The position numbers and the translations under genes were made by a program. Below are positions 42,861-51,929 of a DNA stretch of 64,000 nucleotides, one piece after another. This stretch comes from Lachnospiraceae bacterium (GTDB taxonomy: Bacteria; Bacillota; Clostridia; Lachnospirales; Lachnospiraceae). Position 1 is the stretch's first letter. The number at the start of each line of letters is the position of its first letter. The notes under the pieces are model-generated. The model saw nothing but the letters and a program-made list of their open reading frames with translations. It was not told the origin of the DNA and did no database searches. Location: positions 62,001 through 126,000 of the forward strand of contig JAFUNK010000013.1 in assembly GCA_017482205.1 (NCBI GenBank), given 5' to 3'.

Positions 42861-44912
42861 TTATACGATTCGCTTAAACTTCTTTTCTATCTCATACTTA
42901 CTCATGGAAATAATAGTAGGTCTTCCGTGCGGACAATTGTATGGATTGTCCAAGGTCAATAATTCATCGATTAAGGTTTCCATCTCTGCCACACTTAATG
43001 AATTATTCCCTTTCACAGCCGCTTTGCATGCCATGGATGCCAGTTTTTCTTCTACCACTGTCAGATTTTTCACAGAGGAACCGCCTTCTGCCAATTCGTC
43101 CAAAACCTCTAAAAACAGCGTTTTTTCATCGCAGCCGTAAAGGTCAGTGGGAACACTGCGAAGGGCATATTCACTGCCGCCGAATTCCTCTATTTCAAAG
43201 CCTAAATTTAAAAATACTTCCTCATACTCTGCAAGCACTTCTGCTTCCTTACCGGAAAGGGTTACCACAATAGGCGGATTTAAACTCTGGGAAACTATAT
43301 CCTTTTCCTTAAACTGCTTTACCAATCGCTCATACTTTACTTTTTCATGGGCGGCATGCTGGTCGATAATAAACAACTTATCTTTAAAGGCAATCAGCCA
43401 GTAAGTATCAAAAATCTGTCCCAATATCTGATATTGTTCTTTATTTTCCTCAGAAAGCATTTTTTCTTCGAAGAGATTTAACTGCATGGGCTTTGGTGCC
43501 AGTTGTGTTGCAACATCTTCGGAAGGTGTTTTTTCTTCCGGTTCTACTTCCACAAAAAAGATATCCTCTTCTTCGGCAACAGAGGTATTTACAACTGTTG
43601 ATTCTGTTTTGGGGACAAGTCCTTTTTCATTATTCGGCAAAACAGGCGTAATTTCAGGATTTTTTTCCAAAATTGACGGATTATCCTGCATTTTATCTTC
43701 TTTTTCCGCCATTACTACCGGTTTTTTGACACGGTTCCATATGTTATTTTGCAAGGTATCCTGCATTTTAGGCTTTTCTGCCTCATATTTCATCTCTTCC
43801 TGCACACGGAATTGTGCCGTATGCGTCTTTTCAAAAGGCTCCGGTGCAAAGGAATTTACCGTTTTAGAATCCGGTGTAGTCCGCACAGGTGCTTCCTTTT
43901 CCAAAACAGCTTCCGGTATCATTTCCCGACGGCTTAAAGCCTGTGCCACTTCTCCTGCCACAAAATCATAAATCTTTTTGCCTTCCGTAAAACGCACATC
44001 CATTTTGGTGGGATGTACATTGACGTCTACAAGCCCGGTATCTATGGCAAAATGTAAAACTACAAAAGGGAATTTATGCTGCATCAGATACTGGCTGTAA
44101 CCGTCTTCAATGGCTTTGGCTAAAAGATTGCTCTTAATGTATCTGCCGTTTATATAATAATTTTCAAAGTTACGGTTGGAACGGTTTAAAATAGGCTTAC
44201 CTAAATAGCCTGTTACTGCAATGCCCGGTATTTCAGCCTGTATTTCCACCAGATTGGCTGCCGTTTCCCTGCCGTAAATACGGTAAATCACTTCTTTTAA
44301 TTCACCATTGCCTGAAGTATGGAATTTGACCTGATTATTCACAATCAGCTTAAAGGAAACATCAGGTCTGGAAAGAGCCATATGTTCCATCAAATCTACA
44401 ATATAACTGCCCTCCGTCTGGGGCTGTTTTAAAAACTTGCGCCGCACCGGAGTATTAAAAAACAGATTTCTCACCATAATGGTGGTGCCGTCCGGTGCAC
44501 CTACTTCTGAAAATTCTTTTTCATCTGCACCCTCGGACAGATACCTGATACCTGTCATAGAATCTGCGGTCTTGGTAATCAGCTCCACTTTTGCCACTGC
44601 ACAAATACTGGATAATGCTTCGCCTCTGAAACCTAAGCTTTTCACGGTATGTAAATCTTCTGCGGAATTGATTTTACTGGTAGCATGCCGCAAAAAGGCC
44701 TGACGCACCTGACTTGCCTCAATGCCGCTTCCATTATCGGTTACCCTTAAGAAAGTGATACCGCCCTCTTTAATTTCCACCGTAACAGCCGTAGAACCTG
44801 CATCCAATGCATTTTCTACAAGCTCTTTTGCCACGCTGGCAGGTCTTTCCACCACTTCGCCTGCGGCAATTTTATCTATTGTGCCCGCATCTAAAACATT
44901 GATTTTTGCCAT
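42861..44912 (-). CDS. mutL: DNA mismatch repair protein MutL
   Basis: 683 aa. N-terminal GHKL ATPase (KIAAGEVVERPASVAKELVENALDAG as split motif, VTDNGSGIE, KSLGFRGEALSSI), a long charged linker (about 345-490) and a C-terminal dimerisation/endonuclease domain with DQHAAHEKVKYE (endonuclease metal motif DQHAxxExxxxE), GCDEKT and CPHGRPTI. The endonuclease site is intact, as expected in a species without MutH. ATG 44912 follows AGAAAGGATACCC; the longer frame is unlikely. Confidence 0.96.
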   Translation of the reverse strand: MAKINVLDAGTIDKIAAGEVVERPASVAKELVENALDAGSTAVTVEIKEGGITFLRVTDNGSGIEASQVRQAFLRHATSKINSAEDLHTVKSLGFRGEALSSICAVAKVELITKTADSMTGIRYLSEGADEKEFSEVGAPDGTTIMVRNLFFNTPVRRKFLKQPQTEGSYIVDLMEHMALSRPDVSFKLIVNNQVKFHTSGNGELKEVIYRIYGRETAANLVEIQAEIPGIAVTGYLGKPILNRSNRNFENYYINGRYIKSNLLAKAIEDGYSQYLMQHKFPFVVLHFAIDTGLVDVNVHPTKMDVRFTEGKKIYDFVAGEVAQALSRREMIPEAVLEKEAPVRTTPDSKTVNSFAPEPFEKTHTAQFRVQEEMKYEAEKPKMQDTLQNNIWNRVKKPVVMAEKEDKMQDNPSILEKNPEITPVLPNNEKGLVPKTESTVVNTSVAEEEDIFFVEVEPEEKTPSEDVATQLAPKPMQLNLFEEKMLSEENKEQYQILGQIFDTYWLIAFKDKLFIIDQHAAHEKVKYERLVKQFKEKDIVSQSLNPPIVVTLSGKEAEVLAEYEEVFLNLGFEIEEFGGSEYALRSVPTDLYGCDEKTLFLEVLDELAEGGSSVKNLTVVEEKLASMACKAAVKGNNSLSVAEMETLIDELLTLDNPYNCPHGRPTIISMSKYEIEKKFKRIV

Positions 44913-44980
44913 AGGGTATCCTTTCTGCTTTGATGTATCTTCTGCTGTTTTACATCTCAATCCAATCCGTAATTAAAACT

Positions 44981-47632
44981 TTACCACCTGTTTACCAGTT
45001 TGTTTTGCAGTCTGTATAAGGTATTTAAGGCATCTAAAGGAGTTAAATTACTAATATCAATTTCCTTTAATTCCTTTATGACATCTTCATCTTTTACGGT
45101 ATCAAAAAGTGACATTTGTGCCATGTCTACTTCGTCATAATGCTCCACTTTCTTTGCTTTGCCGTCGCCTTTGGTATCTACTGCGATACTTTGGACTTTT
45201 TCGATAATATCGTTATCCAAAAGCTGATTTACAATTTCTTTGGCACGGTCAATTACCATATCCGGCACGCCTGCAAGTTTTGCCACCTGAATACCATAAC
45301 TCTTGTCTGCACCGCCTTTTATAATTTTACGCAGGAATACAATATCGTCACCACGTTCTTTTACAGCGATACAATAGTTATTTACATTGCTGATTCTGCC
45401 TTCCAGCTCCGTCAATTCATGATAATGGGTTGCAAACAAAGTTTTCGCCCCCAAAATCTTTCTGTTACTGATATGTTCAATCACCGCCCATGCAATGGAA
45501 AGTCCGTCAAATGTAGAGGTTCCGCGACCGATTTCATCCAGAATCAAAAGGCTGTTAGAGGTTGCATTACGTAAAATATTGGCTACCTCATTCATTTCCA
45601 CCATAAAAGTGGACTGACCGCTTGCCAAATCGTCGGAAGCACCTACACGGGTAAAAATACGGTCAACAATGCCGATATTGGCACTTTTAGCCGGTACAAA
45701 GCAACCAATTTGCGCCATCAATACAATCAAAGCAGTCTGACGCATATAGGTGGATTTACCTGCCATGTTGGGACCGGTAATAACTGCAATTAAGTGACTG
45801 TTATTGTCCAAATAGGTGTCGTTTGCGATAAACATATCGTTGTCAATCATTTTTTCTACAACCGGGTGTCTACCCTCTTTAATATCCAATAAGCCCTTTT
45901 CGTTTAATTTCGGGCGCACATAGTTATTGCGCTCAGATACCAGTGATAAGGAGGCAAACACATCCAGTTTTGCCACAGCTTTGGCGGTACGTTGGATACG
46001 TTCCATTTCGTCGGCGATGGCATCTCTGATTTTACAGAACAAGTCATACTCCAAGGTGTTTAACTTGTCCTCCGCATTTAAAATCATATCTTCTAATTCT
46101 TTTAAACGGGGCGTGGTATAACGTTCTGCATTTGCAAGAGTCTGTTTTCTGATATAATCTTCCGGCACTAAATCTTTATAAGAATTGGTAACCTCAAAAT
46201 AATAACCAAAAACCTTGTTGTACTTGATTTTCAGATTTTTGATACCGGTACGTTCCCTGTCTTCGTTTTCCAATTCAGCAAGCCATGTCTTACCGTCTCT
46301 TTTGGCATTTCTAAGTTTGTCAATATCATCATCAAAGCCCTCTTTAATCATGCCACCTTCCCTGATGGAAATGGGCGGTTCTTCCTCAATGGCAGCTTCA
46401 ATTAAAGACGAAATATCTTCTAATCCGTCAATATCTTCCCTGATACCGCAAAGTACATCTTTTTTAAAACTGCTCAGAACAGTCTTGATATGAGGCATCA
46501 TCTGTAAAGAGTTGCGGAATGCAATCAAATCTCTGGGATTGGCGGTCTTGTAGCTGACACGGCTAAGTAAACGCTCCAAGTCATAAATGGGATTTAAATA
46601 CTCTCTGATTTCGTCTCTGGAAACGGTATCCTGCGACAATTCTTCCACTGCATCCAGACGCTTCTCAATTTCATCCTTTTCAATCAAAGGCTGTTCTATC
46701 ATACTGCGTAGCGTCCGTCCGCCCATAGCGGTTTTGGTCTTATCAAGTACCCATAAAAGGGAGCCTCTCTTCTGTTTTTCCCGTAAAGTCTCTGCCAGTT
46801 CCAGATTCCGTCTGGTGGAGCTGTCTAATAGCATGTATTTACTGGTTAAATAGGGATAAATATGGCTGATATGACTTAAGGATGTTTTCTGGGTATCATA
46901 CAGATACATTAAAAGTGCTCCTGCCGCAATCAGTCCGGTAGGAAAATCTTCTAATCCCAGCCCAATTAGGGTATTTACCTTAAAATGCTTTAAAAGACAT
47001 CTCTTTGCTGCCTCATCATCAAAGAAATGAGGCTCTAATGCATAAACGGTAATGCCCAGTCTGCCTTTTAAATCGGCAATATCCATACCACTTACGAGGA
47101 ACGCATCATTGCAGATAATTTCCCTTGGCTGATATTTCATAATTTCATCCATCAGCTTTTTTAAATCATCCACTTCGGTTACATAATAGTCACCGGTGGA
47201 TACATCTGCTAAAGAAATACCTATTTTAGCCTGCATGTACGTAATACACATCAGGTAGTTATTTTTTGACTCGTCCAGCGCATGCATATCCATATTGGTA
47301 CCGGGAGTCACAATACGCACAACTTCACGTTTCACAAGTCCTTTGGCTGTTTTGGGATCTTCTACCTGCTCACAGATTGCAACCTTATAGCCTCTGCTGA
47401 TTAATTTATTTAAATATCCTTCCACTGCATGAAAAGGAATCCCGCACATAGGAGCACGTTCTTCCTGTCCGCAGTCTTTTCCTGTCAGGGTGATTTCCAA
47501 TTCTCGGGAGGCTGTAATTGCATCCTCAAAGAACATTTCATAAAAGTCACCCAAACGGTAAAAAAGAATACAGTCCGCATATTCCTTTTTGGTTTCCAGA
47601 TATTGTTGCATCATGGGAGTAAATTCAGCCAT
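44981..47632 (-). CDS. mutS: DNA mismatch repair protein MutS
   Basis: 883 aa. Mismatch-binding Phe-x-Glu motif is visible as FYEMFFEDA (about 30). Walker A GPNMAGKSTYMRQ (about 614), SLLILDEIGRGTSTFDG (Walker B) and C-terminal DVIKEL...IDISNLTPLDALN. ATG 47665 has no Shine-Dalgarno, whereas ATG 47632 (MAEFTPMMQQY) follows ACAGGAGAAAA and fits MutS. 69 nt before mutL. Promoter and leader hairpin upstream. Confidence 0.97.
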   Translation of the reverse strand: MAEFTPMMQQYLETKKEYADCILFYRLGDFYEMFFEDAITASRELEITLTGKDCGQEERAPMCGIPFHAVEGYLNKLISRGYKVAICEQVEDPKTAKGLVKREVVRIVTPGTNMDMHALDESKNNYLMCITYMQAKIGISLADVSTGDYYVTEVDDLKKLMDEIMKYQPREIICNDAFLVSGMDIADLKGRLGITVYALEPHFFDDEAAKRCLLKHFKVNTLIGLGLEDFPTGLIAAGALLMYLYDTQKTSLSHISHIYPYLTSKYMLLDSSTRRNLELAETLREKQKRGSLLWVLDKTKTAMGGRTLRSMIEQPLIEKDEIEKRLDAVEELSQDTVSRDEIREYLNPIYDLERLLSRVSYKTANPRDLIAFRNSLQMMPHIKTVLSSFKKDVLCGIREDIDGLEDISSLIEAAIEEEPPISIREGGMIKEGFDDDIDKLRNAKRDGKTWLAELENEDRERTGIKNLKIKYNKVFGYYFEVTNSYKDLVPEDYIRKQTLANAERYTTPRLKELEDMILNAEDKLNTLEYDLFCKIRDAIADEMERIQRTAKAVAKLDVFASLSLVSERNNYVRPKLNEKGLLDIKEGRHPVVEKMIDNDMFIANDTYLDNNSHLIAVITGPNMAGKSTYMRQTALIVLMAQIGCFVPAKSANIGIVDRIFTRVGASDDLASGQSTFMVEMNEVANILRNATSNSLLILDEIGRGTSTFDGLSIAWAVIEHISNRKILGAKTLFATHYHELTELEGRISNVNNYCIAVKERGDDIVFLRKIIKGGADKSYGIQVAKLAGVPDMVIDRAKEIVNQLLDNDIIEKVQSIAVDTKGDGKAKKVEHYDEVDMAQMSLFDTVKDEDVIKELKEIDISNLTPLDALNTLYRLQNKLVNRW

Positions 47633-47670
47633 GGTTTTCTCCTGTTCTGTGGTGTTTAAACTCATAATTT

Positions 47671-47704
47671 AAGGTGGGTCGCAATATCTGCTAACCCACC
47701 TTTT
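47671..47704 (-). promoter_or_regulatory. 5'-end hairpin of mutS transcript
   Basis: AAGGTGGGT ... ACCCACCTT, 9-bp stem with 15-nt loop. It starts at or near the predicted mutS transcription start, so it would cap the mRNA 5' end. No U-tract on the minus strand; on the + strand it could act as a weak terminator. Confidence 0.55.
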
Positions 47705-47733
47705 AGAATACCACAAAATGTAGTTATTGTAAA
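47705..47733 (-). promoter_or_regulatory. Promoter of mutS
   Basis: Minus strand TTTACA (47733-47728), 17-bp spacer, TATTCT (47710-47705). Predicted start lies about 65 nt before the mutS ATG. Between this promoter and the repeat at 47898 is AT-rich sequence with a small hairpin CATGCaaaaGCATG (near 47870). Confidence 0.6.
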
Positions 47734-47897
47734 TGATTGTAAATTTAATTTATTTATTGTGTATACTAATTAAATATTATTTATTTGAATTCTTTCTAGG
47801 GCGATATATTGGATATCCTTTATTGTTCTCTGTGCAAATCAGACTTTAATCATACCCCATGCAAAAGCATGAATGGCGGATTCCAACTGCTGCTTCC

Positions 47898-48143
47898 CTG
47901 CATTTATGGGCATATTACAGCATATTTTGCATAGTAATGCCCAAAAATAATGATTTTTTACAATTATTTTGGTAGCTTTGGGCATAGAAAACTTAAAAAG
48001 TGGTGCTAGTGCCCATATTTTGGCTTTTTTGTGGGCATCAGGCCGGTAAATCTATTCTGTAATGCCCAAAAAGGACTTTTTTTAAGGATAAAATACAATT
48101 TTTTTGGGCATTGGATTAAGAAAAAATCCATTTATGCCCATTT
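47898..48143. repeat. Four-hairpin TGGGCAT/ATGCCCA element, copy 1
   Basis: 246 nt in the 642-nt gap between miaB and mutS. Four inverted pairs, each TGGGCAT then ATGCCCA about 30 nt later: 47907/47937, 47979/48010 (right arm GTGCCCA), 48032/48062 and 48105/48134. Starts of successive hairpins are 72, 53 and 73 nt apart. Spacers are A/T-rich. About three quarters identical by eye to copy 2 at 57468. No reading frame of note. The layout (long, short, long spacer) makes the whole element roughly its own inverted repeat, so its strand is not assigned. Confidence 0.88.
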
Positions 48144-48274
48144 GGGTAAAGTACATCCATACTTTGGGAAAACCACATTTTTTGCTCATCATTCATATGC
48201 AAATATGTTTGTTCAAAATCATACTGATATTCCATATTTTCTGCACATGAAGCTTTATACAATAACACTATTTA

Positions 48275-49729
48275 CTACTCCACCATGCTTCCCATATAAT
48301 AAAATCCGCAATACTTATCCAGTTTCACATTCACAATCTTACCAATCAGACTCTTATCTCCCGGGAAATGTACCAGTGTATTGTTGGAAAGTCGTCCTGT
48401 AAGCAGTGTGGCATCATGTTCATTTACTTCTTCCACCAGTGCATCCATTACCATGCCCTCGTAGCGTTTTACACGTTCTCTGGCGGTTTCCTGCACGGTT
48501 TTTAAGAGCTTGTCAAAGCCTTCTTTTACCACTTCTTCAGGCACCTGATTGGGCATGGCAGCCGCAGGCGTTCCGGTACGTTTTGAATAGATAAAAGTAA
48601 AGGCATTGTCGTACTGCACTTCTTTTACCACTTCTATGGTTTCTTCCACATCTTCCAAGGTTTCACCGGGGAAGCCAACGATTAAATCTGTTGTAATGGC
48701 GATATCCGGAATTTCCTCTCGGATATGCTTAGCCAGTGCTATGTACTGTTCCTTATTGTAGACACGGTTCATTGCTTTCAAAATTCGGTCTGAGCCTGCC
48801 TGTAAGGGAAGGTGTAAATGTCTGCAAATCTTCTTGGAATTCTTCATCACCTGAATCAGTTCTTCGGAGAGATCCTTGGGGTGTGAAGTCATAAAACGGA
48901 TTCTTTCGATACCTTCAATCTTTTCTACTTCCTGTAAAAGTTCTGCAAAAGTCATAGGTTCGGGCAGATTTTTTCCATAAGAATTTACATTCTGACCCAA
49001 AAGCATGACTTCTACTACGCCCTCTGCCGCTAATGCCTCTATTTCTCTGATAATATCTTTGGGATTGCGGCTTCTTTCGCGTCCGCGAACATAGGGTACG
49101 ATACAGTAGCTGCAGAAATTGTTACAGCCAAACATAATATTGATACCGGACTTAAAAGGATACTTACGCTCAATAGGCAAATCCTCCACAATCTTATCCG
49201 TATCTTCCCAGATATCAATAATCATGCCCTTCTGTTCAAAGGTAGTATTCAAAAGTTCTGCAAACTTATAAATATTATGGGTTCCGAAAATCAAATCCAC
49301 TATGCGATAGCTTGTTTTGATTTTTTCAATCACAGTAGGCTCCTGCATCATACAACCACAAAGAGCAATCTTCATATGGGGATTTTTTTTCTTAAAGCCT
49401 TTCAATTCGCCCAGTCTGCCGTAAACACGTTGGTTTGCATTATCTCTGACTGTACAGGTATTGAAAATGACAAAATCCGCATTTTCATCCTCAATAATAT
49501 CGTAACCAACCAGTCTTAAAATACCGGTCAGTTTTTCAGAATCCCTGGCATTCATCTGACAACCAAAGGTGGTAACACAACAGGTAGGGGTACGTCCTAA
49601 TTCTTCCGTAAGTGCTTTTACGTGTTCTTTAACTTTCGCAATAAAATAGTATTGTCTTTGAGGCTCTGTTTCAGGAGCTTTAGACTGTAAATCTATAGAG
49701 TCTATTTCTTTTAATATTTCTTGGTTCAT
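48275..49729 (-). CDS. miaB: tRNA-2-methylthio-N6-dimethylallyladenosine synthase MiaB
   Basis: Radical SAM methylthiotransferase acting on i6A37; 484 aa. N-terminal MTTase domain with Cys in TFGCQMNARDSE, FNTCTVRDNA and LCGCMMQE; radical SAM cluster in CNNFCSYCIVPYVRGRERS; C-terminal TRAM domain ending KLDKYCGFYYMGSMVE. ATG 49729 follows AAAGGAAAATAAT. No terminator is visible beyond its stop; the four-hairpin repeat begins about 130 nt downstream. Confidence 0.96.
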   Translation of the reverse strand: MNQEILKEIDSIDLQSKAPETEPQRQYYFIAKVKEHVKALTEELGRTPTCCVTTFGCQMNARDSEKLTGILRLVGYDIIEDENADFVIFNTCTVRDNANQRVYGRLGELKGFKKKNPHMKIALCGCMMQEPTVIEKIKTSYRIVDLIFGTHNIYKFAELLNTTFEQKGMIIDIWEDTDKIVEDLPIERKYPFKSGINIMFGCNNFCSYCIVPYVRGRERSRNPKDIIREIEALAAEGVVEVMLLGQNVNSYGKNLPEPMTFAELLQEVEKIEGIERIRFMTSHPKDLSEELIQVMKNSKKICRHLHLPLQAGSDRILKAMNRVYNKEQYIALAKHIREEIPDIAITTDLIVGFPGETLEDVEETIEVVKEVQYDNAFTFIYSKRTGTPAAAMPNQVPEEVVKEGFDKLLKTVQETARERVKRYEGMVMDALVEEVNEHDATLLTGRLSNNTLVHFPGDKSLIGKIVNVKLDKYCGFYYMGSMVE

Positions 49730-49756
49730 ATTATTTTCCTTTATGGTTTCAATAAA

Positions 49757-50268
49757 TTAATCGATTCTCTTTATAAATGTTGCAATTTCGACTGTTGTTT
49801 CATTAACCGTTTGGTTCGTGTTGTCTATATAATGTTGGAATTTACCGGCGTTCTTCTTAAACCAATTATTATATGCAATCTGTCCTATAATAAATTCGTC
49901 ACTTCCACACATTCTCTCTTCCGGTCTTGCCTTTAATCTTTTTGTGATTTCTTCATCAGAACAGGTCATTCCAATAAAAAAGTTGATGTGATTTCTTTCG
50001 GAATATTTGTTTTGCCATAAAAATCAAATGGATTCATACACGTAACAAAAATCAAATTTTTGTCTTTTGACATTCGAACTGCAGATGTTAAGCAATCATC
50101 ATTAAATTCAGATTCATTCTCTGTTCCGGCATAATCCCACCAATTGACACCAACCTCATCAGTATCAATACAAACATAATTTTCTAAGATATTACTTTCA
50201 TTCAATGCATCTTTTATTGTGGATTTTCCGACACCGCAAGCTGCACATAATACAACTAATTTTTTCAT
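49757..50268 (-). pseudogene. Frameshifted P-loop nucleoside/adenylate kinase-like gene
   Basis: Two adjoining frames together make one protein of about 170 aa. The first (50268 to about 49970) has the P-loop CAACGVGKST and CIDTDEVG. It runs out of frame in a T6 run (minus strand; A6 at about 49976-49981 on +) and stops after LLE. One extra T would give STFFIGMTCSDEEI and rejoin the second frame, whose RLKARPEERM is the lid-type motif of nucleotide kinases. Either a true one-base deletion, a phase-variable tract or a sequencing error. Not in an evident operon; miaB follows. Confidence 0.75.
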
Positions 50269-50361
50269 TTAAACTCACCATTATAATTTAAATTTATCTA
50301 AGTATTTTTTGAATTCTTATTTAGCAAGCATTCTTGTATAATTAAGAATTTAAAGGGTTTA

Positions 50362-51651
50362 TTACTTGCCATACTTTTCAGCAATTTTTACAAGTAACTC
50401 TACTATCTTTTCCATGGACTGTACACTGGCGTATTCATACTTTCCGTGGCAGTTGTGGCTACCGGTTCCTAAATTGGGACAAGGCAGTCCCATAAAGGAT
50501 AGTCTGGCACCGTCCGTACCGCCTCTGATGGGCTGTACAATAGGTTCTATTCCCAACTCTTCCATAGCTGCTTTGGCATTGTCAATCAGGTGCATATGCT
50601 GTTCTATTATTTCACGCATATTGTAGTAAGAATCCTTCATATCTACGGTTATAGTTCCGGCACCGTGTACAATATTTAGTATTTCTGCCTGATTAATAAA
50701 ATTTCTCTTCTTATATTCAAACTCTTCTTTTGAATGGTCTCGGATAATATAATCGCCTACTGCCTGCTCTACCGTACCGCTCATGCTGTCCAAATGATAA
50801 AAACCCTCATAGCCTTCGGTATGCATAGGACTTTCCTTATCCGGTAGTAAAGACTGAAATTCCTGTAAAATCAGAATAGCATTCTTCATCTTGTTTTTGG
50901 CATCGCCGGGGTGTACGCTGCGTCCTTGTACCGTTACCCTTGCATTTGCTGCATTAAAATTTTCGTATTCCAATTCTCCGATTCTGCCACCATCCACGGT
51001 ATAGGCAAAATCTGCACCAAACAATTTCACGTCAAAATAATCTGCACCTGCGCCAATTTCCTCGTCAGATGTAAAAGCAATACGAATTTTACCGTGGGGA
51101 ATGGTGGATTGTTCAATCACGTCAGTATCCGCTTCCGGTTCTGATTTTCCAATACTCTGTACCACGGATTTACCTAATAATACTTCAGCCATAGCCATAA
51201 TTTCCGCAATACCGGCTTTATCGTCAGCCCCCAATAAAGTTGTGCCGTCCGTGACAATCAAATCGTCTCCCTTATAAAGGTTTAAACTGGGGAAATCGGC
51301 AGGCTTCATTACTACATTTTCTTCTGCATTCAGTACAATATCGCCACCATCGTAGTTTTTTACAATGCGGGGCTTTACATTAGCGCCACTTACTGCCGGT
51401 GAAGTGTCCATATGAGCAATAAAGCCTAACACGGGCTTATCTTCATAACCTTTGGTGGCAGGAATGGTGGCGTACACATAACAATGTTCTTTGTCATAGG
51501 TAATTTCTTTGGCACCCATTTCCTCAAGCTGTTTTGCAAGTAATGCTGCCAGATTGTGTTGCTTTTGGGTGCTGGGAAATGTGGTACTTTCTTCGTCGGA
51601 CTGTGTATCCATTTTTACATACTCTAAAAACAAATCAATGACTTTTGACAT
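50362..51651 (-). CDS. pepT: Peptidase T (tripeptide aminopeptidase)
   Basis: M20 zinc aminopeptidase that removes the N-terminal residue of tripeptides; 429 aa. Metal and catalytic residues: [10 protein letters not shown] (His, Asp), [29 protein letters not shown] (Glu-Glu) and [14 protein letters not shown] with [17 protein letters not shown] at the end. The open frame runs 49 codons further upstream, but those residues are the remnant of an M48 protease; ATG 51651 ([17 protein letters not shown]) with AGGAGACAAGT upstream is the true start. Confidence 0.93.
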   Translation of the reverse strand: MSKVIDLFLEYVKMDTQSDEESTTFPSTQKQHNLAALLAKQLEEMGAKEITYDKEHCYVYATIPATKGYEDKPVLGFIAHMDTSPAVSGANVKPRIVKNYDGGDIVLNAEENVVMKPADFPSLNLYKGDDLIVTDGTTLLGADDKAGIAEIMAMAEVLLGKSVVQSIGKSEPEADTDVIEQSTIPHGKIRIAFTSDEEIGAGADYFDVKLFGADFAYTVDGGRIGELEYENFNAANARVTVQGRSVHPGDAKNKMKNAILILQEFQSLLPDKESPMHTEGYEGFYHLDSMSGTVEQAVGDYIIRDHSKEEFEYKKRNFINQAEILNIVHGAGTITVDMKDSYYNMREIIEQHMHLIDNAKAAMEELGIEPIVQPIRGGTDGARLSFMGLPCPNLGTGSHNCHGKYEYASVQSMEKIVELLVKIAEKYGK

Positions 51652-51914
51652 TACTTGTCTCCTTTTTTGCATATATGCTTCGATGGCTTCAATTCGCTGG
51701 CTTATGGTGGGATGAGAATACGTTAACATCACCAAAAGCGAGTGAAGACTCAAACACACAAAAGAATTGCGGGCCAGTTTCTTTAAACCGAAAATCAAAC
51801 TTTCACCGTAACCGTTCTCCGCAGCGAATCTGTCTGCCGCATACTCAAATTCATCACCATATCAAAGAGAAAGGTAATTACCATTAAAATCAGTGCAATG
51901 AATTTGAAGTTCAT
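51652..51914 (-). pseudogene. M48 zinc metallopeptidase remnant with large internal deletion
   Basis: ATG 51914, with GAGGATAAAACT upstream, starts a hydrophobic stretch [19 protein letters not shown] like the N-terminus of M48 proteases. Downstream, in another frame, comes [20 protein letters not shown] then [18 protein letters not shown], the C-terminal M48 region. The intervening several hundred residues, including HExxH, are absent. The C-terminal frame reads straight into pepT with no stop. The parent gene was probably upstream of pepT; the remnant is not expected to be active. Confidence 0.75.
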
Positions 51915-51929
51915 AGTTTTATCCTCTCT

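Noticed and set aside
43486-43971. 161-codon open frame on the + strand
   Set aside because: Lies wholly antisense to the MutL linker, low-complexity Ser/Phe-rich, with no RBS; a shadow frame.
47898-48143. CRISPR array
   Set aside because: The repeated word is only 7 nt and alternates orientation; there are no direct repeats of 24-40 nt and no cas genes.
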